A DNA stretch of 64,000 nucleotides, taken from positions 371,619 to 435,618 of the forward strand of contig CAUYUJ010000714.1 in NCBI GenBank assembly GCA_963575745.1. The letters are read 5' to 3'. Made by a program: the position numbers and the translations under genes. Within the stretch, counting starts at the first letter, position 1; each line of letters opens with the position of its first letter. Below the pieces are notes generated by a model, which was not told where the DNA came from, did not search any database, and worked only from the letters and a program-made list of their open reading frames with translations. The stretch is from Prorocentrum cordatum. Its lineage: Eukaryota; Sar; Dinophyceae; Prorocentrales; Prorocentraceae. Below are positions 31,840 through 41,935 of this stretch, one piece after another.

Positions 31840-32260
31840 GCGGGCAAACCCAGGGTCCCTGCCTTCTCGCGGGCACACCCAGAGTCCGTACCTTCTCGCG
31901 GGCAAACTCAGGCCACCGTGTTTCTCACTCTCGGGTTTTGCTTTTCGCGGGCAAGTTCAGGGTCCCTGCCTTCTCGCGGGCACACCCAGAGTCCTTGCCT
32001 TCTCGCGGGCAAACTCAGGCCACCCTTCTCCCGAGCTCTGCCGGGTTCCATGTGGCAAGCTGCGTGCAGGGTCATTTCGCTGCCTTCTCGCGGGCAAGCC
32101 TAGTGGGGTCTTGCCTTCTCGCGGGCGCACCCAAAGTCCCTGCCTTCTCGCGGGCAAACTCAAGCCTCATTATTATCGGGTCGCTGCCTTCTCGCTGGCT
32201 TTGCCTCGTGCGAGGGCGCGTGCAGGTTCGTTGCCTTCCGGCCCTTGCCTTCTCGAGGGT
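31840..32260 (+). repeat. CCTTCTCGCGGGCA minisatellite
   Basis: The word GCCTTCTCGCGGGCA or a one-base variant occurs about ten times, spaced about 30 bases, with linkers such as AACTCAGGCCACC and CACCCAGAGTCC. Spacing is irregular, so it is an old or recombining array. Confidence 0.8.
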
Positions 32261-33430
32261 ACCAGGGGCCCCTTGTCGCGGGAGGATCGGGCCTCCAGGC
32301 TTCGTTCTCTCAGGTCGCTACCTCCCGCGACGCGCCCAGGGTGCCCCCTTCTCGTTGGGTTCCCAGTGCTGTGCGGCGTCCGCGCGGTGCAGGTGCGCAG
32401 CCCTGCCGCATGAGCGCCTGGACTTGCTCTTGCGGCGCGATGTCGCGCAGTCACGCGAAGGCCCAGAACTGCATTCTGGCGACTGTGCGCACTCTGGCGC
32501 AGGAGCCGCCCAGTTTTGGAATTGGCGCGCAGTTCCGCGCTACAGGGCGCAGGCGCGCCCAAACGTGCATTTGGTGCGCTATTTTGTGGCCAGATATTCT
32601 GAAGGGGGAGACCCTGCGCGCGCCGCTGCGCGCGAGTCCACTGTTGCCAGCGTTGGCAGGGCCAGGCTGTCATCCCGAGCGCCATTTCGGCATCTGGCGG
32701 TGTGCAGATTTCGATTCCACACGCTTTTGGCGCTGTTTGGTTGTGGTTATGCTGTTCTGGTGTCGGTGCGCCGAATCGCGCCCCAGGGGCGTTCGCAATG
32801 AACGCACGCCCTTGCAGTGCCCAGAGTGTGTCACTGTGCGCTGCGCTCTAGCCGTGAGCCTCGCGCTCAGACTGTCATCTGGGCGCGCCAAAGGGCTGCG
32901 CAGGAGCACGCATAATCGGGGTTAAATTGCAATGGCATGCGCTCGACCTGGCGGGACACGAGGTCGCGTTCCTATTGCATTTCTGGGCGCCATGAGTCCC
33001 AGAGCGCAGAGCAGGTCCCTACGTGCAGTTCTGAGCGCGCTACCGCGCGCGTTTGGACAAGCACCGACGCGAAAAACACCGACGCGGCAGAGAAACGCAT
33101 TGTTTCTGGCTTGTGTGGTGGTTCGCCTCGTGGCCTCTGCTTGGCTTCGCCTGGGCCTAGCGAGCAGTGCGAAGCAAGCCCGGGTCAGCACTCTTCTCGG
33201 ACCTTGTCCAAAGCGTTTGCTGGCTCGGCGCTCCCCGTGGGATGCCCGCGCCCACGGGGAGGAAAGGGGGGGTCGACTACTGGTTCGCCCGGGGTGCCGG
33301 ACGCGTGCAGGCGGGGGCATATACCTTAATGTGGGGACGCCGCCCTGGCCCCGCGCCCGCACGCAACGGGGCGGGGCGCTCTGTCCGGATCCGTCCGGTC
33401 AGTCCCCGCTCCCGACCGGCATTTTGCTTG
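32261..33430. other. Unassigned region
   Basis: GC-rich with many GCGCGC words. Several long frames on both strands, none recognised. Confidence 0.3.
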
Positions 33431-33503
33431 AAAAGGGCACTCGCGCCCTACTGTCCATGCCGGACCCCGAAACTGGGGAAATTCAGAATTTAATTCTAGT
33501 GCT

Positions 33504-34530
33504 GTGGGTGAATTTCCGCCTAGTGGCTCAGACAGCGGCAGCTTTGGCACGGAATCCGCCATCGACGGAGTCTGCAAAATTTGCCGGCGTCGTTGCATCC
33601 AGGGCCCGCGCCGCCTTGGTCCGCGCGACCACTTGCCATGGGCGCTTTGCTTGCCCGCGGTCGACGAAACGTCGCCTGTGCCAGCAGTTTTGAGCGGCCA
33701 CCTTTCGCGAGTGGCTTCCATGCCGATTGCGGAGCTGCAGATTGCGCGGCGGTCGGCCCTTGCTTTCTGGCAGCAGCGGAAGCTGGTGACCGACCCACAG
33801 TGGCAAACTATGTTTCAAAGTTTGCCCGCGCACTGTCAGAGCGCGCTGGGGCCGCAGGAAATGCTCGAGGCCACTCGCTGGCCAGACGCCGCGTCGATAC
33901 GCAATATCTGCCACGGTCTTTCCTTGGTGGGGCGATTGCCTGCCACCGGCATCCACAAATTAACCAACGCGTCTCTGGAACCAGCCGAGACATTGCGGTC
34001 ACTTTTAAGCCGTCCGCGTGGACGGAATGAGGCTACCCAGAGCAGAATCGCCGCGGAAAGAACGGTGACGCCAGGGGTCGCGCTCAATGTTTGCAAACCT
34101 GCGCAGGGAAAGTTGATGAAGGCAAGGTCTTCGAGCCTCGAACATGGACACTTGTGTTTTAACGGCCCGTTCCCCCATCGTCCAGGGGGCGAAAGAGGGT
34201 GCGCCCAAAATTCGCTGCATAGATGACTTCACCGCCTCTTTAATGAATCGCGCGGTTGTACATAGCGAAGGGACTGCCCCAGACACACTTGACTCTTTGG
34301 CAGCACTCGTGCGCCACGCATCTGCCGGCCATTCTCGCGTCGCCATGCGGTGGAGAAAAGACGATTTCAGGCATGCTTTCAAGACTCTGCCAATTTGTAG
34401 CAGCCATTTGCTTCTGGCAGTGACGGCGTGGTCAGAAGCAGTTGCTGAAGGCCACGCAATGCAATTGCTTTGCTTGCCGTTTGGCTCGTCCGCCTCTGTG
34501 TGTCTGGGTGGGACCGCTTCGGCTTGGCGG
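33504..34530 (+). pseudogene. DIRS-type reverse transcriptase, frameshifted and truncated
   Basis: Three frames carry successive pieces. The first (33504 to about 34090) includes DAASIRNICHGLSLVGRLPA. The second (about 34109-34155) reads KVDEGKVFEPRTW. The third (34144-34530) reads KIRCIDDFTASLMN, MRWRKDDFRHAFKTLP and LLCLPFGSSASV. These correspond to the finger and palm motifs of reverse transcriptases of the type found in dinoflagellate retroelements: IDDF, then the motif A-like KDDFRHAFK, then LPFG. The sequence stops before the YxDD region, replaced by a CTC tract (34556) and the 73-bp array. Two frameshifts and the truncation make it dead. It is clearly different from the intact RT at 2747-6883. 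Confidence 0.65.
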
Positions 34531-34555
34531 TGCAGGGTGTCCTTCCTCGTCTTGT

Positions 34556-34610
34556 TCCTCCTCCTCCTCCTCCTCCTCCTCGTGCTCTTGCCCCTGCTCC
34601 TCCTGCAGTT
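34556..34610. repeat. CTC tract
   Basis: Short CTCCTC tract separating the RT pseudogene from the 73-bp array. Confidence 0.8.
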
Positions 34611-34980
34611 GGCTCCGGGCATTGAAAATGCGGCCCGGGAGTGAAATTCTGGGGACTCGAAGAGCACGAAGTGGCGTACAGTTGGCTCCAGGCATTCAAA
34701 ATGTGGCCCGGGAATGGAGTTCTGGGAACTCGAAGAGCACGAAGTGGCCTACAGTTGGCTCCGGGCATTCAAAATGTGGCCCGGGAATGGAGCTCTGGGA
34801 ACTCGAAGAGCACGAAGTGGCTTACAGTTGGCTCCGGGCATTCAAAATGTGGCCCGGGAGTGGAGTTTTGGGAACTCGAAGAACACGAAGTGGCTTACAG
34901 TTGGTTCTGGGCATTCAGAATGTGACCCAGGAATGAAGTTCTGGGACCTCGAAGACCACGAAGTGTATAACTGTTGGCTA
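34611..34980 (+). repeat. 73-bp tandem repeat, array 2
   Basis: Five units with exact 73-base spacing in the middle (starts at 34691, 34764, 34837), same consensus as at 25834. Ends with the same terminal variant (GTGTATAACTGTTGGCTAAA) but is followed by TTATTCAGACGGAAGGACCC instead of the 99-bp core. Confidence 0.92.
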
Positions 34981-35059
34981 AAAAAATTATTCAGACGGAA
35001 GGACCCCACATGAGAATCTCTTTAGCTTGCATGGGGGTATCCTCCTGCCCCTTCCCTTC

Positions 35060-35690
35060 TCCCACCTACTCTTGCCTCCTCGTTCTCCTCCTGTTTGCTC
35101 CTCCTCCTGCCTCAACCCCTGCCTCTTCCTCCTCTTCTTGCCTCCTCCACCTCCTCCCCCTCCCCCTCGTTATGCTTTCTCCCCCTCATTCCCCCTGCCC
35201 CTCCTGCCTCCTGCCTCCTCCTCCTGCTCTCCCTCTCCCTTCTCCTCCTCCTCCTCCTCATCATCATCCCCTGTCCTCCTCCTCTCCCTCATCCGATTCC
35301 TCCTCCTCCTCATCTCCTCCTCCTCTCCCTCCTCCTCCTCCATCCCCTCCTCCTCCTCCTCCTCCTCCTCGTTTCCATATTCCTCCCCCCTCCTCCCCCC
35401 CTCCTCCTCCTCCTCCTCCTCCTCCTCCTCCTCCTCCTCCTCCTCCTCCTCCTCCTCCTCCTGCCTCCTCCTTAGGCCTCCTGCCCCCTCCTGGGGCCTC
35501 CTGGGGCCTCTTGGGGCCTCCTGGAGCCTTCTGGGCCTTCCGGGACCTACTGGGGCCTCCTCGGGCATTCCTCCTCCTCCTTTTCCTCCTCGTCCTTCCT
35601 CCCCTCAGCCTCTTCCTCTTCCTGCTTTCCTGTCTCGTCCTGCATCATCCCTCCTCCTTTTCCTGGCAATCCTCCTCCTCCTCGTCCTCG
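35060..35690. repeat. CTC-rich low-complexity tract with GGGGCCTCCTGG units
   Basis: CTC trinucleotides, densest at 35400-35462, then about eight GGGGCCTCCTGG-type words up to 35570, then CTC again. Poly-Pro, poly-Ser and poly-Leu frames are artefacts. Confidence 0.88.
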
Positions 35691-35814
35691 TGCGGAACAC
35701 GACCCAGAGGAAGCGCACGACGTGCGTCCCAGCCGATACGCGCCGGAGGACGACCCAGAGGAAGCGCGCGCCGGAGGATGACCCGGAGGAACCACGTGAG
35801 CTGCGGGACCCATA

Positions 35815-37148
35815 GGAAGGCTCCCGCCTGACGCGTCCTCACAATTCACTCACAGACGAGGGTCCCGCTTGATACTTCTTCCAAATTCAGACCTGAGGAG
35901 CCCAAAAGTGACGACAGTTACAGGAATCCGATGACCCGCTCGGATTAGTAACATGATCTGCGGGCCCCATAGGGAGGGGGCTCCCGCCTGAGACTTGCTC
36001 GCAATTCACTGACAAACGAGGCTCCCGCCTGATACTTCCTCCAAATTCAGACCTGAGGAGCCCAAAAGTGACGACAGTTACAGGAATCCGATGACCCGCT
36101 CGGATTAGTAACATGATCTGCGGGCCCCATAGGGAGGGGGCTCCCGCCTGAGACTCCTCACAATTCACTCACAGACGAAGGTCCCGCTTGATACTTCTTC
36201 CAAATTCAGACCTGAGGAGCCCAAAAGTGACGACAGTTACAGGAATCCGATGACCCGCTCGGATTAGTAACATGATCTGCGGGCCCCATAGGGAGGGGGC
36301 TCCCGCCTGAGACTTCCTCACAATTCACTCACAGACGAGGCTCCCGCTTGATACTTCCTCCAAATTCAGACCTGAGGATCCCAAAAGTGACGACAGTTAC
36401 AGGAATCCGATGACCCGCTCGGATTAAGTAACATGATCTGCGGGCCCCATAGGGAGGGGGCTCCCGCCTGAGACTTCCTTGCAATTCACTCACAGACGAG
36501 GCTCCCGCTTGATACTTCCTCCAAATTCAACCTGAGGAGCCCAAAAGTGACGACAGTTACAGGAATCCGATGACCCGCTCGGATTAATAACATGATCTGC
36601 GGGCCCCATAGGGAGGGGGCTCCCGCCTGAGACTTCCTCACAATTCACTCACAGACGAGGCTCCCGCTTGATACTTCCTCCAAATTCAGAACCTGAGGAG
36701 CCCAAAAGTGACGACAGTTACAAGAATCCGATGACCCGCTCGGATTAATAACATGATCTGCGGGCCCCATAGGGAGGGGGCTCCCGCCTGAGACTTCCTC
36801 ACAATTCACTCACAGACGAGGCTCCCGCTTGATACTTCCTCCAAATTCAGACCTGAGGAGCCCAAAAGTGACGACAGTTACAGGAATCCGATGACCCGCT
36901 CGGATTAGTAACATGATCTGCGGGCCCCATAGGGAGGGGGCTCCCGCCTGAGACTTGCTCGCAATTCACTGACAAACGAGGCTCCCGCCTGATACTCCTC
37001 CAAATTCAGACCTGAGGAGCCCAAAAGTGACGACAGTTACAGGAATCCGATGACCCGCTCGGATTATAACATGATCTGCGGGCCCCATAGGGAGGGGGCT
37101 CCCGCCTGAGACTTCCTCGCAATTCACTCACAGACGAGGCTCCCGCTT
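35815..37148 (+). repeat. 160-bp satellite, array 1 (about eight units)
   Basis: The word ACATGATCTGCGGGCCCCAT occurs at 35951, 36111, 36270, 36431, 36590, 36751, 36911 and, shifted by one deletion, 37069, giving units of 158-161 bases. Each unit contains two related halves (GCTCCCGCCTGAGACTTCCT and GCTCCCGCTTGATACTTCCT). The same satellite is at 46570-47290. The array ends abruptly at a GAT microsatellite. Confidence 0.95.
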
Positions 37149-37201
37149 GGTGGATGATGGTGATGGGATGATGACGACGGTGTTTGATGATGATATATGA
37201 T

Positions 37202-37259
<58 letters not shown>

Positions 37260-37260
37260 A

Positions 37261-37349
<89 letters not shown>

Positions 37350-37481
37350 TGGTGGTGGTGATGATGACGACGTGATGATGATGATGGTGGTGATGATGAG
37401 TGCTGATGGTGAGTGATCGTGCGATTCTGATGGTAAATGGTGGTGATGATGATGGGGACGAAGTGGTGAGTCAGCGAGTAG

Positions 37482-37530
<49 letters not shown>

Positions 37531-37585
37531 CGTTCGATGCCGATGATGGTGAGTGATCGTGCGATGGTGATGGTGATGCTGATGG

Positions 37586-37629
<44 letters not shown>

Positions 37630-37672
37630 CTGATGATGATGAGTGGGGAGTGATGGTGATGGTGATGATCAT
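37149..37672 (+). repeat. GAT trinucleotide array capping satellite array 1
   Basis: GATGATGAT with short interruptions such as GAGTGATCGTGCGAT at 37409 and 37548. Followed by GAACCCCACTTAGGATGTGG, a short stem-loop also present at 41415 and, as a variant, at 47600. Confidence 0.93.
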
Positions 37673-37778
37673 GCGGAGGAGGAAGCAAAGAGGAGCAGAG
37701 GAGAGGGAGGAGGACTAGAGATCCTGCGCGGAGGGTGTGCAGAGAAAACAAGAACCCCACTTAGGATGTGGGGAAAAA

Positions 37779-37877
37779 TCCCCTGCATTTCCCCGGATCG
37801 CGCCCAGACCCCCCTGGGGCGTCATGATGCTTTATTTTGACCGAGTTAGAAACCTCTCAGTTTGCGCTGTTAGGTAA
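37779..37877 (+). repeat. 99-bp conserved core, copy 2
   Basis: Same length and order of motifs as copy 1 (CATTTCCCCGGATCGCGCCC, GGGGCGTCATGATG, CTGTTAGGTAA). This copy follows the GAT array rather than a 73-bp array. Confidence 0.85.
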
Positions 37878-38239
37878 CAAACGGGCACGGTACATGCGCT
37901 CACCACGCCTTTGCCCGACATGTCAACGTAGCTATTGCGCACGACGGCCGCCCACGGAACCAACCGACGAGGGGGACCGGACCTATCATTGCGCATCCGG
38001 TTAGCAACAGGTAAAAACACCCGCAAATGTTTGTGGGGCATTTCGCAACATTGTCGTTTCATACCATAATCTATCGACACCGATGTTTTTCCCCAGCATC
38101 AGGGAGGCTAAGAGCGTTCCAGCCCACCAGGGGGAAGGCACCGGCACGACTCTGGTGTGCACACCCCCTTCCGTGCTGACGCGGACGTCTCGGGAAGTGG
38201 GAGCTGGAAGCGAAAAGTGCACCAAATAGTGGCGCTCGC
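37878..38239. other. Unassigned spacer
   Basis: About 360 bases between core copy 2 and the second CCTCAG array; nothing recognised. Confidence 0.4.
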
Positions 38240-39071
38240 CCAACCTCAGCCTCAACCTGCCTCAGCCTCAGTCTGCCTCAGCCTCAGCCTCAGCCTGCTT
38301 CAGCCTCAGCATCAGTCTGCCTTCAGCCTCGGCCTCAGCCTCCGCCTGCCTCAGCCTCACCCTGCATGAGCCTCAGCCTCAGCCAGCCTGCCTCAGCATC
38401 GGCTGCCTCAGCCTCAGCCTCAGCCTGCCTCAGCCTCAGCCAGCCTGCTTCAGCCTCAGTCTGCCGTCGGCGTCGGCCTCAGCCAGCCTGCTTCAGCCTC
38501 AGCCTGCATCAGCCTCAGCCTCAGCCTCAGCCTGCCTCAGCCTCAGCCTCAGTCTGCCGTCGGCCTCAGCCTCAGCCTCAGCCTGCCTCAGCCTCAGCCT
38601 GCATCAGCCTCAGCCTCAGCCTCAGCCTGCCTCAGCATCCGCCTGCCTCAGCCTCAGCCTGCCTCTGCCTCAGCCTCAGCCTGCTTCAGCCTCAGCCTCA
38701 GTCTGCCTCAGCCTCAGCCTGCATCAGCATCAGCCTGCCTCAGCATTCAAAATGTGGCCCGAGAATGGAGTTCTGGGAACTAGCCTGCCTCAGCATCAGC
38801 CTGCGTCAGCCTCAGCCTCAGCCTGCCTCAGCCTCAGCCTCAGCCTCAGCCTGCTTCAGCTCCAGCCTCAGTCTGCCTTCAGCCTCGGCCTCAGCCTCAG
38901 CCTGCCTCAGCTTCAGCCTGCATCAGCCTCAGCCTCAGCCTCCGTCAGCCTCAGCATCAGCGTGCCTCAGCCTCAGCCTCAGCCTGCCTCAGCCTCAGCC
39001 TCAGTTTCAGTATGCCTTCAGCCTCGGCCTCAGCCTCAGCCTGCCCCAGCCTCAGCATCAGCCTGCCTCAG
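38240..39071 (+). repeat. CCTCAG hexanucleotide array (second module)
   Basis: Same unit and higher-order variants as at 24730-25833. Interrupted at 38744-38781 by a truncated copy of the 73-bp unit, after which CCTCAG sequence resumes. Confidence 0.93.
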
Positions 39072-39430
39072 CATTCAAAATGTGGCCCAGGAATGGAGTT
39101 CCGGGAACTCGAAGAACACAAAGTGGCCTACAGTTGGCTCTGGGCATTCAAAATCATGCCCAGGAATTGTGTTCTGGGAACGCGAAGAACACGAAGTGGC
39201 CTACAGTTGGCTCCGGGCATTCAAAATGTGGCCCGGGAATGTTGTTCTGGGAACACGAAGAACACGAAGTGGCCTACAGTTGGCTCCGGGCATTCAAAAT
39301 GTGGCCCGGGAATGGTGTTCTGGGAACTCGAAGAGCACGAAGTGGCCTACAGTTGGCTCCGGGCATTCAAAATCATGCCCAGGAATGGAGTTCTGGGAAC
39401 TCGAAGACCCCGAAGTGCGCCACTGTTTGC
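39072..39430 (+). repeat. 73-bp tandem repeat, array 3
   Basis: About five units as at 25834, with variants AAAATCATGCCCAGGAATTG also seen in array 1. The terminal unit reads CGCCACTGTTTGCTTAAAA and is followed by the 99-bp core. Confidence 0.92.
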
Positions 39431-39441
39431 TTAAAACGAGT

Positions 39442-39540
39442 TCCCCGGCATCCCCCCGGATCCTGCCCGGACCCCCCTGGGGCGTCATGATGTTCTCTTT
39501 TGACCCTACTAGAAACCTATCAGTCTTCGCTGTTAGGTAA
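39442..39540 (+). repeat. 99-bp conserved core, copy 3
   Basis: Closest to copy 1 (both have GAAACCTATCAGTCTTCGCT). Completes the second CCTCAG - 73 bp - core module. Confidence 0.85.
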
Positions 39541-39734
39541 ATATCAAATATGAGAAAGATGGGGAAATCGATTCAGGCACTGGCCCTGCGGCGGCGCGCG
39601 AGTGCGCGAGTGGTATTTGTTGGTGATCCCGCAAATCATCTGACAACCTTTAGGGAGGGCAGCGCATCTGAAGAAAATTATGCTAACGGAGTTCCCCACA
39701 TAAAGAGATTAACGGTTTCGTGGGACCCATTTAC

Positions 39735-41232
39735 TTGACGCCCTCCTCGCGACGCTGGAGGGGTGGGAGGGGCACGAAACCATGTAAATAGTATGGTTGT
39801 CCGATACCCTCCTCGCTCAGGCTGGGCCTCCCTGGAGGGGTGGGAGGGCACGAAACCATGTAAATAGTATGGTTTCCGATACCCTCCTCGCTCAGGCGGG
39901 CCTCCCTGGAGGGTGGGAGGGGCACGAAACCATGTAATAGTAGTTTCGATACCCTCCTCGGGCTCAGGCGGGCCTCCCTGGAGGGGTGGGAGGGGCAACG
40001 AAACCATGTAAATAGTATGGTATTCCGATACCCTCCTCGCTCAGGCGGGGCCTCCCTGGAGGGGTGGGAGGGGCACGAAACCATGTAAATAGTATGGTAT
40101 TCCGATACCCTCCTCGCTCAGGCGGGGCCTCCCTGGAGGGGTGGGAGGGGCACGAAACCATGTAAATAGTATGGTATTCCGATACCCTCCTCGCTCAGGC
40201 GGGGCCTCCCTGGAGGGGTGGGAGGGGCACGAAACCATGTAAATAGTATGGTATTCCGATACCCTCCTCGCTCAGGCGGGGCCTCCCTGGAGGGGTGGGA
40301 GGGGCACGAAACCATGTAAATAGTATGGTATTCCGATACCCTCCTCGCTCAGGCGGGGCCTCCCTGGAGGGGTGGGAGGGGCACGAAACCATGTAAATAG
40401 TATGGTATTCCGATACCCTCCTCGCTCAGGCGGGGCCTCCCTGGAGGGGTGGGAGGGGCACGAAACCATGTAAATAGTATGGTATTCCGATACCCTCCTC
40501 GCTCAGGCGGGGCCTCCCTGGAGGGGTGGGAGGGGCACGAAACCATGTAAATAGTATGGTATTCCGATACCCTCCTCGCTCAGGCGGGGCCTCCCTGGAG
40601 GGGTGGGAGGGGCACGAAACCATGTAAATAGTATGGTATTCCGATACCCTCCTCGCTCAGGCGGGGCCTCCCTGGAGGGGTGGGAGGGGCACGAAACCAT
40701 GTAAATAGTATGGTATTCCGATACCCTCCTCGCTCAGGCGGGGCCTCCCTGGAGGGGTGGGAGGGGCACGAAACCATGTAAATAGTATGGTATTCCGATA
40801 CCCTCCTCGCTCAGGCGGGGCCTCCCTGGAGGGGTGGGAGGGGCACGAAACCATGTAAATAGTATGGTATTCCGATACCCTCCTCGCTCAGGCGGGGCCT
40901 CCCTGGAGGGGTGGGAGGGGCACGAAACCATGTAAATAGTATGGTATTCCGATACCCTCCTCGCTCAGGCGGGGCCTCCCTGGAGGGGTGGGAGGGGCAC
41001 GAAACCATGTAAATAGTATGGTATTCCGATACCCTCCTCGCTCAGGCGGGGCCTCCCTGGAGGGGTGGGAGGGGCACGAAACCATGTAAATAGTATGGTA
41101 TTCCGATACCCTCCTCGCTCAGGCGGGGCCTCCCTGGAGGGGTGGGAGGGGCACGAAACCATGTAAATAGTATGGTATTCCGATACCCTCCTCGCTCAGG
41201 CGGGGCCTCCCTGGAGGGGTGGGAGGGGCACG
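39735..41232 (+). repeat. 77-bp satellite (about 19 units)
   Basis: Unit GGCACGAAACCATGTAAATA ... GTATGGTATTCCGATACCCT ... GGCGGGGCCTCCCTGGAGGG. The first four units (to about 40030) carry indels and substitutions; about fifteen following units look identical by eye and are spaced exactly 77. Because 77 is not a multiple of three, the short minus-strand frames of 65 codons found in every unit are artefacts. Confidence 0.97.
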
Positions 41233-41345
41233 CATGGTATGGTATGGTACGGTATGTACGTATGGTGTGGTATGGTATGGTATGGTATGGTATGGTATGT
41301 GTGGTAGGAACTATGGTATGGTATGGTGTGTGTGGTAGGAATAAT
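41233..41345 (+). repeat. ATGGT pentanucleotide repeat
   Basis: GGTATGGTATGGTATGGTAT with a few variants, starting exactly where the last 77-bp unit breaks off; the 77-bp unit itself contains GTATGGTATTCC, which may have seeded it. Confidence 0.9.
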
Positions 41346-41689
41346 ATTGTGCTGCATTTGTGCTGTATGGAAGATGGAGCGGGAGGTGGGTGGGAAGGAG
41401 AGGGTGTTCTGGGAAAACAAGAACCCCACTCAGGATGTGGGGAATAATGCACATTGTTTGGCAAGAAGAACATCCATTTCATCTTCAAAGTTTCAATTCA
41501 AGCAGGAGAACCAATGGAATTTGTTATCGTGGATTGCAAACAATGCCAATGTGTTTCCAAATTGCATGTCGTTACATCAGACATCTCATGAAGGATTGAA
41601 CAAAAGACACAACAAACCACAATGGCGTAGAATCCTTCACCTGTGTGTATGCAAAAAAGGCAAAAGCAGCGGTGAGAGGAAAGACCAGG
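41346..41689. other. Unassigned spacer with the CCCCAC stem-loop
   Basis: GAACCCCACTCAGGATGTGG at 41421-41440 matches the stem-loop at 37752. No gene recognised in the rest, which is less GC-rich. Confidence 0.4.
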
Positions 41690-41935
41690 TACACAAAAGG
41701 AGAGAGGACGGAAGGAGGAGAAGACAGAAAGAAGAGAGGACGGAAGGAGGAGAGGACGGAAAGAGGAAAGGACGGAAAGAAGAGAGGACGGAAGGAGGAG
41801 AGGGCGGAAAAAGGAGAAAACGAAAGGAGGAGAGGACGGGAGAGGACGGAAGGACGAGAGGACGGATGGAAGAGAGGACGGACAAAAAGAGGAGAGGACG
41901 GAATGAAGAGAAGACCGAAAGAGGAGAGAACGGAG
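41690..41935 (+). repeat. GGAGAGGACGGAA purine minisatellite
   Basis: About fifteen imperfect units of 13-17 bases, all purine except one or two positions. Frames across it are artefacts. Confidence 0.85.

Noticed and set aside
31788-32801. 337-codon plus-strand frame
   Set aside because: The first half is the CCTTCTCGCGGGCA minisatellite and the second half shows no recognisable domain.
35815-37148. CRISPR-like interpretation of the 160-bp array
   Set aside because: The whole 160-bp unit is conserved, leaving no variable spacers.
39964-41162. Series of identical 65-codon minus-strand frames
   Set aside because: They come from the 77-bp satellite; 77 is not divisible by three, so frames cross units and have no independent conservation.
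39735-41232. CRISPR-like array of regular repeats
   Set aside because: Units are contiguous 77-bp satellites without unique spacers, and there are no cas-like genes; the host is inferred to be a eukaryote.
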